This document shows positions 41,861-49,450 of a DNA stretch of 64,000 nucleotides, one piece after another; the stretch's first letter is position 1, and each line of letters starts with the position of its first letter. Source of the DNA: JAJYKC01 sp035545735 (GTDB taxonomy: Bacteria; Acidobacteriota; Terriglobia; Bryobacterales; Bryobacteraceae); assembly GCA_035545735.1 (NCBI GenBank), contig DASZXS010000068.1, positions 1 through 64,000 of the forward strand, written 5' to 3'. The translations under genes and the position numbers were made by a program. The notes below the pieces were generated by a model, which saw only the letters and a list, made by a program, of their open reading frames with translations, ran no database searches and had not been told where the DNA came from.

Positions 41861-42552
41861 ACTCCCCCGCGGGGCTCAACCTGCTCATTGACGCCGACGA
41901 CACGCTTTGGGAAAACAACATCTACTTCGAGCGCGCTTTTGAGGAGTTCTGCGCTTTTTTAAGTCATTCCCGCCTCGCTCCGCCGGAAATTAGAACGATT
42001 CTGGACGAAATCGAGATCGTGAACAGCCAGGTTCATGGCTATGGCGCGCTCAACTTCGGCCGGAATCTGCGGCAATGCTTCGATCGCCTGGTGGAAAGGG
42101 AAATCAATGACGAAGATTACCGGACCGTGCATGCGTTTGCCGAGCGCATTTTGGATCACCCTATGAACGTAATTCCGGGCGTACCGGAAACGCTCGGGTA
42201 TCTTGCGCAGCGCCACCGGCTGATCTTATTCACCAAAGGGCATCCCGATGAACAGCAGATGAAGGTTGACCGGTCCGGTCTCGCGTCCTACTTTTCCCAC
42301 ACCGCCATTGTGAAGGAGAAAAATGCGGGTGCTTATCGTGGCATTGTGGAGACGCTCCGCCTGGATTCCACGCGGACGTGGATGGTCGGCAATTCTCCAA
42401 AGTCCGACATCAATCCCGCCCTCGCCGCCGGCTTGGGCGCGGTGTTCATCCCGCACGATCATACCTGGACGCTGGAGCGGGAAAGCGTAGCGGAAGGCAG
42501 TGAGCGCCTGATTACGCTTACGGCGTTTAAGGATTTGCGAAGCCGGTTCTGA
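41842..42552 (+). CDS. HAD-superfamily hydrolase, YjjG-like
   Basis: A 236-residue HAD phosphatase. Motif I is 'LIDADDTLWENN' with the nucleophile Asp, motif II 'LFTKG', and motif III/IV 'VKEKNAGAYRGIV' with 'WMVGNSPKSDINPALAAG'. The helical cap lies between motif I and II (type C1). Relatives act as nucleotidases or on small phosphometabolites; the substrate here is unknown. It is coupled to the LON-domain gene by the overlap. Confidence 0.82.
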   Translation: MAAESLDSPAGLNLLIDADDTLWENNIYFERAFEEFCAFLSHSRLAPPEIRTILDEIEIVNSQVHGYGALNFGRNLRQCFDRLVEREINDEDYRTVHAFAERILDHPMNVIPGVPETLGYLAQRHRLILFTKGHPDEQQMKVDRSGLASYFSHTAIVKEKNAGAYRGIVETLRLDSTRTWMVGNSPKSDINPALAAGLGAVFIPHDHTWTLERESVAEGSERLITLTAFKDLRSRF

Positions 42553-42596
42553 TCGTGCCGCCGGACTCCGCTCTGCGGGGTGTTATTTAAGAGACG

Positions 42597-43319
42597 CTAC
42601 CGCTTGCGTCTGGGGTGCGGGCTCAGGGTGCCAACGGGCAGGGGATTCCTGGCGGGTACGAACGTGCCCCTCTCCGCGTCCAGCACGCGGATCTCGCCCG
42701 TTTGAATTTCGAATACCATGCCGTAGATCGCAAGCCGTCCGCCCCGCAGATGGGAGGCCACGCAGGGATGCGTTTCCAGATGCTTGATCTGGACCGCCAC
42801 ATTTTCCTCGGTAATTTTTTTCATCTGCGCGGCTCCGGTCAGCTCGGGATAGTTTTCCCGGATGACCACCTGCGCAATTTCGGCATGGCGAAGCCACGGA
42901 GCCACCGCCCTCAGATGCTTGACTTTGCCAGGTTCCAATAGCGCTTTCATCGCACCGCAGTTGGAATGACCGCAGACCACGATCGCTTCGACGTCCAGCA
43001 CCACAACGGCATACTCGATCGCCGCTGAAACGCCGCCCAACGATTCCCCATAGGAAGGGACGATGTTGCCGACGTTCCGGCACACAAATAAATCGCCGGG
43101 CTCGCTTTGAAAAACCACATCCGGCGCCACGCGCGAATCGGAACAGGTAATGAACAAGACTCGCGGGCGCTGCTCGTTTGCCAGGGCTTCAAATGTGGCT
43201 TTACGCCGGGGGAAGCCTTTTTTCTGGAAGTTCTGATATCGCTCCACCAACTCGCGCATCGATGCCTGGCTTAATTTTGAGCCCGCTGTCCTGGTTTTTG
43301 TCTTTGGCATTTTGTCCAT
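42597..43319 (-). CDS. Beta-class carbonic anhydrase
   Basis: A 240-residue zinc enzyme interconverting CO2 and bicarbonate. Zinc ligands are Cys59, His118 and Cys121 with the catalytic dyad Asp61-Arg63: 'CSDSRV' and 'VCGHSNCGAMKAL'. The N-terminal 20 residues are Lys/Thr-rich and not conserved. It starts four bases after the ybaK-like gene, so the two form an operon with the upstream PBP. Confidence 0.92.
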   Translation of the reverse strand: MDKMPKTKTRTAGSKLSQASMRELVERYQNFQKKGFPRRKATFEALANEQRPRVLFITCSDSRVAPDVVFQSEPGDLFVCRNVGNIVPSYGESLGGVSAAIEYAVVVLDVEAIVVCGHSNCGAMKALLEPGKVKHLRAVAPWLRHAEIAQVVIRENYPELTGAAQMKKITEENVAVQIKHLETHPCVASHLRGGRLAIYGMVFEIQTGEIRVLDAERGTFVPARNPLPVGTLSPHPRRKR

Positions 43320-43323
43320 CCTG

Positions 43324-43800
43324 TCAGCTTTTCGGCTTCGCTATTTCGCCGGTCATCCCGCCCACCACGCGGAGGTAAGCGTCCGGGGCCAGAAGAATTT
43401 GCGTACCGCGGACTCCCGCGGAAATTGAGATTACATCGAAGAGAATCGCCGTTTCATCGACATAGACGGGGTAATCTTTCCTGCAGGCGAGAGCGGTCAC
43501 GCCGCCGCGTATATAGCCGGTCAGTGGTTGTACTTCTTTGAGCGGGGCGACTTCCATTTTCCGGTCGCCCGCCAGGCGCGCCAGGGCTTTCAGGTCAAGT
43601 TCCGTGTTGCCGGGAATCACGGCCAGGCACACCCCGGTTCGCTCCCCTTTCACGACCAGCGTTTTGAAGACCTGCTCGGCGGGGAGTCCGACCTTGGCCG
43701 CGACCGTTTCCGCGCTAAGATCTTTGGGGTCAACCGGATAGTCGCGTAACTCGAAGTGCACACCGCGTTCTTCGAGCAGACGAACCGCATTCGTCTTCAT
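43324..43800 (-). CDS. ybaK: Cys-tRNA(Pro)/Cys-tRNA(Cys) deacylase, YbaK/EbsC type
   Basis: A 158-residue YbaK domain protein that hydrolyses mischarged Cys-tRNA(Pro). The segments 'VFKTLVVKGERTG' (with the catalytic lysine), 'LAVIPGNTELDLKALAR', 'LTGYIRGGVTAL' and 'SISAGVRGTQILLAPDAYLRVV' are typical. It follows the PBP gene by 15 bases on the same strand. Confidence 0.9.
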   Translation of the reverse strand: MKTNAVRLLEERGVHFELRDYPVDPKDLSAETVAAKVGLPAEQVFKTLVVKGERTGVCLAVIPGNTELDLKALARLAGDRKMEVAPLKEVQPLTGYIRGGVTALACRKDYPVYVDETAILFDVISISAGVRGTQILLAPDAYLRVVGGMTGEIAKPKS

Positions 43801-43815
43801 GCCGGCCCGGCGGCC

Positions 43816-45054
43816 TTATTGGGCGTAGGTCGTCTCGGATCTCGAGGCCAGAGCCGCCGGAGAGGTCGAAGCCTCCTGCCGCGTGTAGAAGCCCGCATCA
43901 ATCAGGTTCCGGTAGACAGCACCGGCGATTCCCGAGGCGATGGGCCCGCTTACGGCGTGTCCGCCCGTGAGAAGAACCACAACCACCACCTTGCGTCCGC
44001 CGACTTCCTGGTAGGAGCCGAACCACCCCAGGTGCGTAGGCGAACGGTTGTCGGTGCACGTGCCGGTCTTGCCGTAGATTGGCTGGTCAGGGTCAAACTG
44101 CGCCCTTTGCGCCGTTCCGAATTTGACCGCTCCCAGCATCCCCGGACGGACGGAGGGAAGATCCTTCTCGATATCCAGATGCCGCTTCACGCGCGGATGA
44201 AACGTGCTCACTTCATGCTGATTCATCGGGTATTGCAGATAATACAGCGTGCCCCCGTTGGCCACCGCCGAGAAAATCGCGGACAGTTGCAGGGGCGTCA
44301 GATAGAAACCCTCGCCGAAGCTGGTCATCATACCGACGCCATCGTCGGGCGGTTCCGATGGCAGCGGAGAAACCTGCTCGCCGGGAATGTTCAGCCCGGC
44401 CTTTTCCCCCAGGCCGAAAAGCTGAGCGTATTCGTTCACCTTCTCGAAACCCAGCTTCTTTCCGATATTCGAGAAATAGTAATTGTTCGAGAAAGCCAGC
44501 GCGTTGGTGACGTCCATATGGCGCCGGCTTATGCGCACACCATCGTCGCTTTCGATGAGCCCTTCGTTCAGAGCCGCGAGGGAAGCAATCACTTTGATCG
44601 TCGAGCAGGGTTCGAAGCCGGCGCTTAGCGCGAGCTTCTGGTTCACCATGCTGAGGATGCGCCCGGTCTGCGGATCGGTCACCACGACGCTGCCGTTATA
44701 GGGGCCGAGAGCCTGCACGGCGGCCCTCCTCACCAACGGATCTTCGCCTTCCGTCACGTCGCCGATCGTGGATTCCGCAAATGTGGGACTCGTCCAGGGA
44801 CTGACAAACTCCCGCCTGGACCGGTGCAAACGGCGGTTCAGAGGGCTCGAAGATCCGGTATACTTCACCGCCCGCACCCGGGCTCGCCGCGAAACGCGGG
44901 CCGGGCGGCTGCTCTTCTTTGCCGTTCTCTTCACCGTCCGCCTGGCGCTGGACCGGCTCTGCGCGGCCTTGCTCTTTTTCGAATGACGCTTGGCCGCGAA
45001 CGAAAACGGAGCAAAAGAAATTAAGAATGCGACCGCTAGTGCGAGAGTCCGCAT
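43816..45054 (-). CDS. Secreted penicillin-binding transpeptidase with a very basic linker
   Basis: A 412-residue protein. A signal peptide (1-20) is followed by a strongly basic region (about 22-82, dominated by Lys, Arg and Ser). The transpeptidase domain comes next: Ser151 in 'STIK', the SxN motif 'SNN' at 189-191, and KTG at 329-331. There is no membrane anchor beyond the signal peptide and no PBP dimerisation domain, so it is a short class B-like or D,D-transpeptidase relative. The basic segment may bind anionic wall polymers or lipid; that is inference. The ATG at 45054 is preferred over a GTG 15 bases upstream. Confidence 0.82.
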   Translation of the reverse strand: MRTLALAVAFLISFAPFSFAAKRHSKKSKAAQSRSSARRTVKRTAKKSSRPARVSRRARVRAVKYTGSSSPLNRRLHRSRREFVSPWTSPTFAESTIGDVTEGEDPLVRRAAVQALGPYNGSVVVTDPQTGRILSMVNQKLALSAGFEPCSTIKVIASLAALNEGLIESDDGVRISRRHMDVTNALAFSNNYYFSNIGKKLGFEKVNEYAQLFGLGEKAGLNIPGEQVSPLPSEPPDDGVGMMTSFGEGFYLTPLQLSAIFSAVANGGTLYYLQYPMNQHEVSTFHPRVKRHLDIEKDLPSVRPGMLGAVKFGTAQRAQFDPDQPIYGKTGTCTDNRSPTHLGWFGSYQEVGGRKVVVVVLLTGGHAVSGPIASGIAGAVYRNLIDAGFYTRQEASTSPAALASRSETTYAQ

Positions 45055-45109
45055 CCTAAATGTCCCCACTGCTCGGGGTAGGTTGATCGTGCTTCATCGT
45101 TAAGCCCTT

Positions 45110-45138
45110 ATTATGAGTGCGTTTATCAATATTTTCAA
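45110..45138 (-). promoter_or_regulatory. Promoter of the PBP-ybaK-carbonic anhydrase operon
   Basis: On the minus strand TTGAAA (45138-45133) and CATAAT (45115-45110) are separated by 17 bases. The leader before the ATG at 45054 would be about 45-50 bases. Confidence 0.6.
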
Positions 45139-45202
45139 TACACTATCCTTGAGATTTTTTCAAAACATTCTTGTTGGAGTATGTATTAGCCTGCTCGCGG
45201 CG

Positions 45203-45949
45203 TCAAGCCGCGGTCCAGCCGCCGTCGATCGCCATCGCCGCGCCGTTCACAAAAGCGGCCTCTTCGGAAGCGAGATATAAGGCCATATTGGCGATTTCTT
45301 CGGGTCGGCCCAGGCGTCCGATAGGCTGTCTCTGGTTCAGCTCTCCCCGCACCTTCTCCTTCTCATGTTTATGAAACTTTTCGAGATATTCTTCCACGAA
45401 CGGAGTATCCACGGTCCCGGGGCAGATGCAATTTACCCGCAGGCTGGTGGGATAATCCACCGCGAGCTGCCGGGTCATCGCCACCACCGCCCCCTTCGTG
45501 GCGCAATACGCAAAACGCCGTTTCACGCCTACCACACCCGCTACGGAACCGATATTTACAATCGTCCCCCTCGAAGAAAGCAGACGCGGCAAAGCCGCCT
45601 TGGTTACCAGATACATCCCGGTGACGTTCACGCGGAAGAGCCGTTCGAAGTCGGCAAGAGTCGTTTCTTCAATGTTTCCAACCAGCCCGATGCCCGCGTT
45701 GTTCACCAGAATGTCCAACCGCTCGATCGCTTTCAGCGCATCGGCGATGCTCGCCTCATCGGTGATATCGCAAGCGGCCGCTTGCGAGCCGGGCAGTTCC
45801 CTGGCCAGGGATTCCGCCTCGGCGAAGTTCCGGTCGGCGATAATCACGGTTGCGCCCGCCTTTTGAAATGCCCGGCACGTGGCCGCTCCTATGCCTCGCG
45901 CGCCCCCGGTGACCAGGGCCACGCGACCGTCTAATCGAAATGCGCTCAT
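45203..45949 (-). CDS. Short-chain dehydrogenase/reductase, DHRS6/fuconate-dehydrogenase-like
   Basis: A 248-residue classical SDR. NAD binding: 'TGGARGIG' (about 15-22) and 'NNAG'. Catalytic Tyr-Lys in 'YCATKGA'. The C-terminal 'RVNCICPGTVDTPFVEEY' and 'LASEEAAFVNGAAMAIDGGW' resemble DHRS6/BDH2 and 2-keto-3-deoxy-L-fuconate dehydrogenases, so a sugar-acid or hydroxybutyrate substrate is plausible. 'ADRNFAE' after the second strand (Asp at the end) suggests NAD rather than NADP. It is divergent from the FecR gene. Confidence 0.8.
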   Translation of the reverse strand: MSAFRLDGRVALVTGGARGIGAATCRAFQKAGATVIIADRNFAEAESLARELPGSQAAACDITDEASIADALKAIERLDILVNNAGIGLVGNIEETTLADFERLFRVNVTGMYLVTKAALPRLLSSRGTIVNIGSVAGVVGVKRRFAYCATKGAVVAMTRQLAVDYPTSLRVNCICPGTVDTPFVEEYLEKFHKHEKEKVRGELNQRQPIGRLGRPEEIANMALYLASEEAAFVNGAAMAIDGGWTAA

Positions 45950-46054
45950 GGAATCTTCCAGTATATGACAGACATCCCCGCGAGCCCCCGTTGCGGACCG
46001 CGGAAGGAGAACACATTTTCGACCGTAAGTTTACAATTTCGAAACCTTTAGCGG

Positions 46055-46083
46055 TTGACAGGCGTCCGAATCGGCGCTAGCGT
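46055..46083 (+). promoter_or_regulatory. Promoter of the FecR-domain gene
   Basis: A perfect TTGACA (46055-46060) is 17 bases from TAGCGT (46078-46083). The -10 is weak, so the promoter may need an activator or a different sigma. Confidence 0.5.
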
Positions 46084-46105
46084 AAGAGTCAGTAAGGAGG
46101 GAGTC

Positions 46106-47275
46106 ATGCAGTTTCTGGCCTCCACGAAAGTTTCGGCGCTTTTAGCGCTTTCGTTTGCCCTCCCCGCAGGGCCGCTTTCCGCGCAACAGGTAATCTCGGC
46201 ACGCTCCGGCGTTGTGCAATACGTTGAGGGTGACGTCACCCTCGGTGGAGAGGCGCTCAACCCCCAAGCCGGCGAGTTCCCTGCCATCCGCAAAAACGAT
46301 GTGTTGCATACCGGCGCTGGCCGTGTGGAAATTCTCCTCACTCCCGGGGTATTCCTCCGTACCGGTGAAAATACATCCATACGGATGGTCGCGAATAGCC
46401 TCGTCGACACTCAGGTCGAATTCCTGGACGGTTCGGCGCTGCTCGAGTGCGACGACCTTTTGAAGGACAATGCAGTCACGGTTTTGCACGGCGGCGCCAA
46501 GGTCCAGCTAAAGAGGAACGGTCTGTATCGTTTCGACAGCAACCCCGCACGGGTTGGCGTTTATAACGGGGAAGCCCTGGTGCAGGACGCCTCCGGAAAA
46601 ACGATCACACTCAAAGGCGGCCATCAGGCGCAGTTTGAAGGCGCACTTGCCGAGTCGCGTTTTGACAGCAAACTCGCGGAGGATGCCCTATACCGCTGGA
46701 GCGCGCGGCGTTCCAGCTATGTTGCGATGGCAAACGTCTCCGCGGCAAAGCAAATTCAGGATGTCGGCGGTGGTTCCTGGAGCAACAGCGTCTGGGCCTT
46801 TAATCCGGCCTTTGGCATGTACACCTACGTTCCCTACGGGAGCTCGCTGTACAGCCCCTTCGGCTACGGTTTTTTGAATCCCTATGATGCTTTGAGCTTT
46901 TACAACGCCTATCCCTATTACTACGGTGGAGGCTATTACCCCTCGGGCCGCTATGGAACCGCGAAGGGAGGCAGCGGAGGGGGCGGGTCGTCTACTGTGG
47001 CGCACACGGCGCCGTACACCTCGCGCCAACTCGGATATTCGACGGGCGCGCGCACTGCCAACGTAGGCGTAATTGGCCGTTCCGCGGAAGGCGGCCGCGG
47101 CGGGCGTTCCACGGTGGGCTCGGGTGGGTTTGGTTCGGCATCACGAGGCGACTCCGGCGGTTTTGTCGGCGGCCGTTCGAGTGGAATGGCTTCACCCTCC
47201 GTTTCATCCGCACCTTCCATGAGCGGGCGGGGTGGTGGCGGCGCAGGTTCGTCCAGTGGCGCACGTTCACGCTGA
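46106..47275 (+). CDS. Exported FecR-domain protein with Tyr- and Gly/Ser-rich C-terminus
   Basis: A 389-residue protein with a signal peptide (1-27). The FecR-type beta domain (about 30-200) has 'GEFPAIRKNDVLHTGAGRVEILLTPG' (strands around residue 75) and 'LRTGENTSIRMV'. Residues 255-295 are Tyr/Pro/Phe-rich ('YNAYPYYYGGGYYP'), and the last 110 are Gly/Ser/Arg-rich low complexity. FecR domains usually sense a signal in the periplasm; this one lacks a membrane helix and a sigma partner. A strong AAGGAGG with five-base spacing fixes the ATG. Confidence 0.78.
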   Translation: MQFLASTKVSALLALSFALPAGPLSAQQVISARSGVVQYVEGDVTLGGEALNPQAGEFPAIRKNDVLHTGAGRVEILLTPGVFLRTGENTSIRMVANSLVDTQVEFLDGSALLECDDLLKDNAVTVLHGGAKVQLKRNGLYRFDSNPARVGVYNGEALVQDASGKTITLKGGHQAQFEGALAESRFDSKLAEDALYRWSARRSSYVAMANVSAAKQIQDVGGGSWSNSVWAFNPAFGMYTYVPYGSSLYSPFGYGFLNPYDALSFYNAYPYYYGGGYYPSGRYGTAKGGSGGGGSSTVAHTAPYTSRQLGYSTGARTANVGVIGRSAEGGRGGRSTVGSGGFGSASRGDSGGFVGGRSSGMASPSVSSAPSMSGRGGGGAGSSSGARSR

Positions 47276-47294
47276 GCGCATGATAAATTGAGAT

Positions 47295-47340
47295 TAGAGT
47301 TGAGCCCCGATTCGAAGGGGACCAAGAAGTCACAACTCTA
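47295..47340 (+). other. Nested inverted repeats downstream of the FecR gene
   Basis: TAGAGTTG (47295-47302) pairs perfectly with CAACTCTA (47333-47340). Inside the loop CCCC (47305-47308) can pair with GGGG (47317-47320) around GATTCGAA. A third repeat, GTCGAA/TTCGAC, lies at 47343-47358. The region could fold in the 3' end of the FecR mRNA or be a small RNA. Confidence 0.5.
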
Positions 47341-47364
47341 GGGTCGAATCCGTTCGACGCGTCA

Positions 47365-47394
47365 GGGGTTGGTTCTTAGGAACCAACCCCTTTC
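47365..47394 (+). terminator. Terminator between the FecR gene and the convergent epimerase gene
   Basis: GGGGTTGGTTC (47365-47375), loop TTAG, and GAACCAACCCC (47380-47390) form a perfect 11-pair stem, followed on the plus strand by TTTCG. The T-run is short, so it may act in both directions with modest efficiency. It lies four bases from the convergent stop. Confidence 0.75.
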
Positions 47395-47398
47395 GTCG

Positions 47399-48238
47399 TT
47401 AGGACCGGCAGTTTCTGAGGAATTCGACACCCTTCCAGGCAATTTCCTCTGGAGTTGCGGCCAAGTCGCGCCAGATGCAGGCCGCGGCGGCCATTTCAGG
47501 CAGAGCGAACCCAAAGCTTTCGATCACCAGCCAGCCGTCGTAGTGCAGCTCACCCAGCCCGGCAAATAGCTCATTCCAGGCAACATGGCCGCTGCCGGGC
47601 GTCCCGCGGTCATTCTCGCAGGTGTGGACGTGCCGGATGAAGCCGCCGGCATCCTCAATTGAGGATTGAATCGACTTCTCCTCAATATTTGCGTGAAAGG
47701 TGTCGAAGAGAAGCCCTACGCGAGGATGACCCACTGCTTCGCAAAGCCGCCGGCCGTCTGCCTCGGTGTTGAGGAAGAAAGTTTCGAAGCGGTTTAGGGG
47801 TTCCACCGCCAGAGTGACGTTTGTGCGATCTAATACCGGACCCAATTGCGCCAGACCGTCCACCGCTCGCTTCCACTCATCGTCCGTCCGCCGGCGTCCG
47901 GGAAGAAACCCCACGGGAGAGCAGAACGGGCCGGCCAGCACCTTGGCGCCCAATTCCGCCGTCGCCTCAATCGCCCGCTCCAGAAAATCGGACGTCTGCG
48001 CGCGGGCGCCTGCATCGCCGGTGGCGAGGCTCAGCTTGCCGGTCAGGGCGGTGCAGACGGTACACTCCAACCCGGCATCGGCGACGGCTTTCCCGAGTTT
48101 CGCCGCCGGGAACCCGTCGAATGATACCCGCGCGATCTCCACCCCGTCGAAGCCGTGGGCTTTGATCGTGGGAAGCAGCCCGAGGTTCGATTCGTCGAAA
48201 GCCGCCGTCCAGAGAAAGGTATTGATGCCGATCTTCAT
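47399..48238 (-). CDS. Sugar (ketose) 3-epimerase-like TIM barrel, D-tagatose/D-psicose epimerase family
   Basis: A 279-residue xylose isomerase-like TIM barrel. Metal ligands match D-psicose 3-epimerase: Glu in 'VEPLNRFETFFLNT', Asp in 'LLFDTFHANIEE', His in 'HVHTCENDRGTPGSGHV' and Glu in 'LVIESFG'. These enzymes epimerise ketohexoses at C3 using Mn2+ or Co2+. The ATG overlaps the stop of the cupin gene. It is the last gene of the six-gene operon beginning at DUF1501. Confidence 0.85.
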   Translation of the reverse strand: MKIGINTFLWTAAFDESNLGLLPTIKAHGFDGVEIARVSFDGFPAAKLGKAVADAGLECTVCTALTGKLSLATGDAGARAQTSDFLERAIEATAELGAKVLAGPFCSPVGFLPGRRRTDDEWKRAVDGLAQLGPVLDRTNVTLAVEPLNRFETFFLNTEADGRRLCEAVGHPRVGLLFDTFHANIEEKSIQSSIEDAGGFIRHVHTCENDRGTPGSGHVAWNELFAGLGELHYDGWLVIESFGFALPEMAAAACIWRDLAATPEEIAWKGVEFLRNCRS

Positions 48239-49437
48239 TTACACTCCGGATTTCCGGGACCAAAGTGCTTCAGCATGACCAGGTCCTCCTTGTCGCTGAG
48301 ATTCGTGATCGCCACTCCCTGGCTCGCTGCATTTGCCGTGACGAACAACTCATCCTGCGTCATTTGCCCGAAGCGGATCAGACTGGGGGTTTCCACCGAA
48401 TGTGGACCCAGGCGTCCCCAGCCTTGCACCACGATCATGCCGTAGGCGGCCGCATCCTTAATGGTTACCGAGCGGCCCGGCCGCACCGTGAGCTCCTTGG
48501 CCGAATAATGCTTCGGGTCGGCATAGGTGACCCATTTTTCCGAATACCCGGCATCTTCCATTTCCGCTTCCTCGCGTACCGGCTTCGGATGGAATAAACG
48601 GTGGCTCGCATATTCGGGGTCCACGTTGGCGTCCCAATCGAGCATGTCGAGGATATAGTCGAGGTCGTGATGATGTTCCTCGGGAACGTCCTTCACCAGC
48701 AGGTCCCACGGCACCACGCGGCCATCCACCATGGATTGGTACATCGCGAAAACGTCGGAGTTCACCTGAGGCTCATAGGTCACCAAAGAGCCCGGAGCAT
48801 GCAAGATCCCAGGGTCGACCTGCCAACCGCTGCCAGGTTTCAGCTTGTAAGCCTTGGAGTGATAGAGGAGACCGTTGTCGCCCTCGTTCCAGCGCTCAAG
48901 GCAACGCCGGACGTCATCGCGCGTCGTTCCCGGCTCCAATCCCATGAACGTGTAGGGGAAATTGTTCTCCTTGAAATTGTATTGGGGTGGGAAATAGTAG
49001 GCCTCCGGTTTTCCCTTCCGTCCCACATTCCGGGCGAATTGATCCGTCTGATGCAGGTGATGGGGAATAGGCCCGAGATTGTCGAAGAATTTGCAGAGCA
49101 GATTCCAGCCGCCATACTCGCGCATTACGTCCGCGCCCAGGAATTCCTCTCCCATCGTCTCGATGGCCTCTTTTAAGAGGACACGCCCGCCGTTGTGGTC
49201 GATGTAGCTCAGTCCTTCGTCTTGCGGCGTACCCGGGCCATTGTCGGCCTTTGTAGTGGAGGAAAACCAGCGCTCGTTGATACCGCCGCGATGCGCGCCA
49301 AGCGCGTACAAATCGCGCGAGTCCAGTTTCAGACGGCCGCCCGGCAGCATAAATGATCTGGGCACCCAGGAGGGCGCCAGCCGCACTATTCCTTGACCCC
49401 GGCCGAGGGCCTCGCGAAGCAGAGAGGAGTTGTTCAT
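48235..49437 (-). CDS. Cupin-fold mannose-6-phosphate isomerase-like protein
   Basis: A 400-residue double-cupin protein. Metal-binding residues are suggested by 'IPHHLHQTDQFA', 'PEAYYFPPQYN' and 'GILHAPGSLVTYEP', which follow the order of ManA-type isomerases. The C-terminal cupin holds 'LTVRPGRSVTIKD' and 'LFVTANAASQGVAI'. Substrate and activity are unknown; aldose-ketose isomerisation of a (phosphorylated) sugar is inferred from fold and from the epimerase next to it. It begins 13 bases after the PPC protein gene. Confidence 0.68.
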   Translation of the reverse strand: MNNSSLLREALGRGQGIVRLAPSWVPRSFMLPGGRLKLDSRDLYALGAHRGGINERWFSSTTKADNGPGTPQDEGLSYIDHNGGRVLLKEAIETMGEEFLGADVMREYGGWNLLCKFFDNLGPIPHHLHQTDQFARNVGRKGKPEAYYFPPQYNFKENNFPYTFMGLEPGTTRDDVRRCLERWNEGDNGLLYHSKAYKLKPGSGWQVDPGILHAPGSLVTYEPQVNSDVFAMYQSMVDGRVVPWDLLVKDVPEEHHHDLDYILDMLDWDANVDPEYASHRLFHPKPVREEAEMEDAGYSEKWVTYADPKHYSAKELTVRPGRSVTIKDAAAYGMIVVQGWGRLGPHSVETPSLIRFGQMTQDELFVTANAASQGVAITNLSDKEDLVMLKHFGPGNPECK

Positions 49438-49450
49438 GTGTCTACGGTTT

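Noticed and set aside
47343..47360. tRNA T-arm-like sequence GGGTCGAATCC
   Set aside because: No anticodon or D-arm and no acceptor stem can be drawn; it is part of the intergenic inverted repeats.
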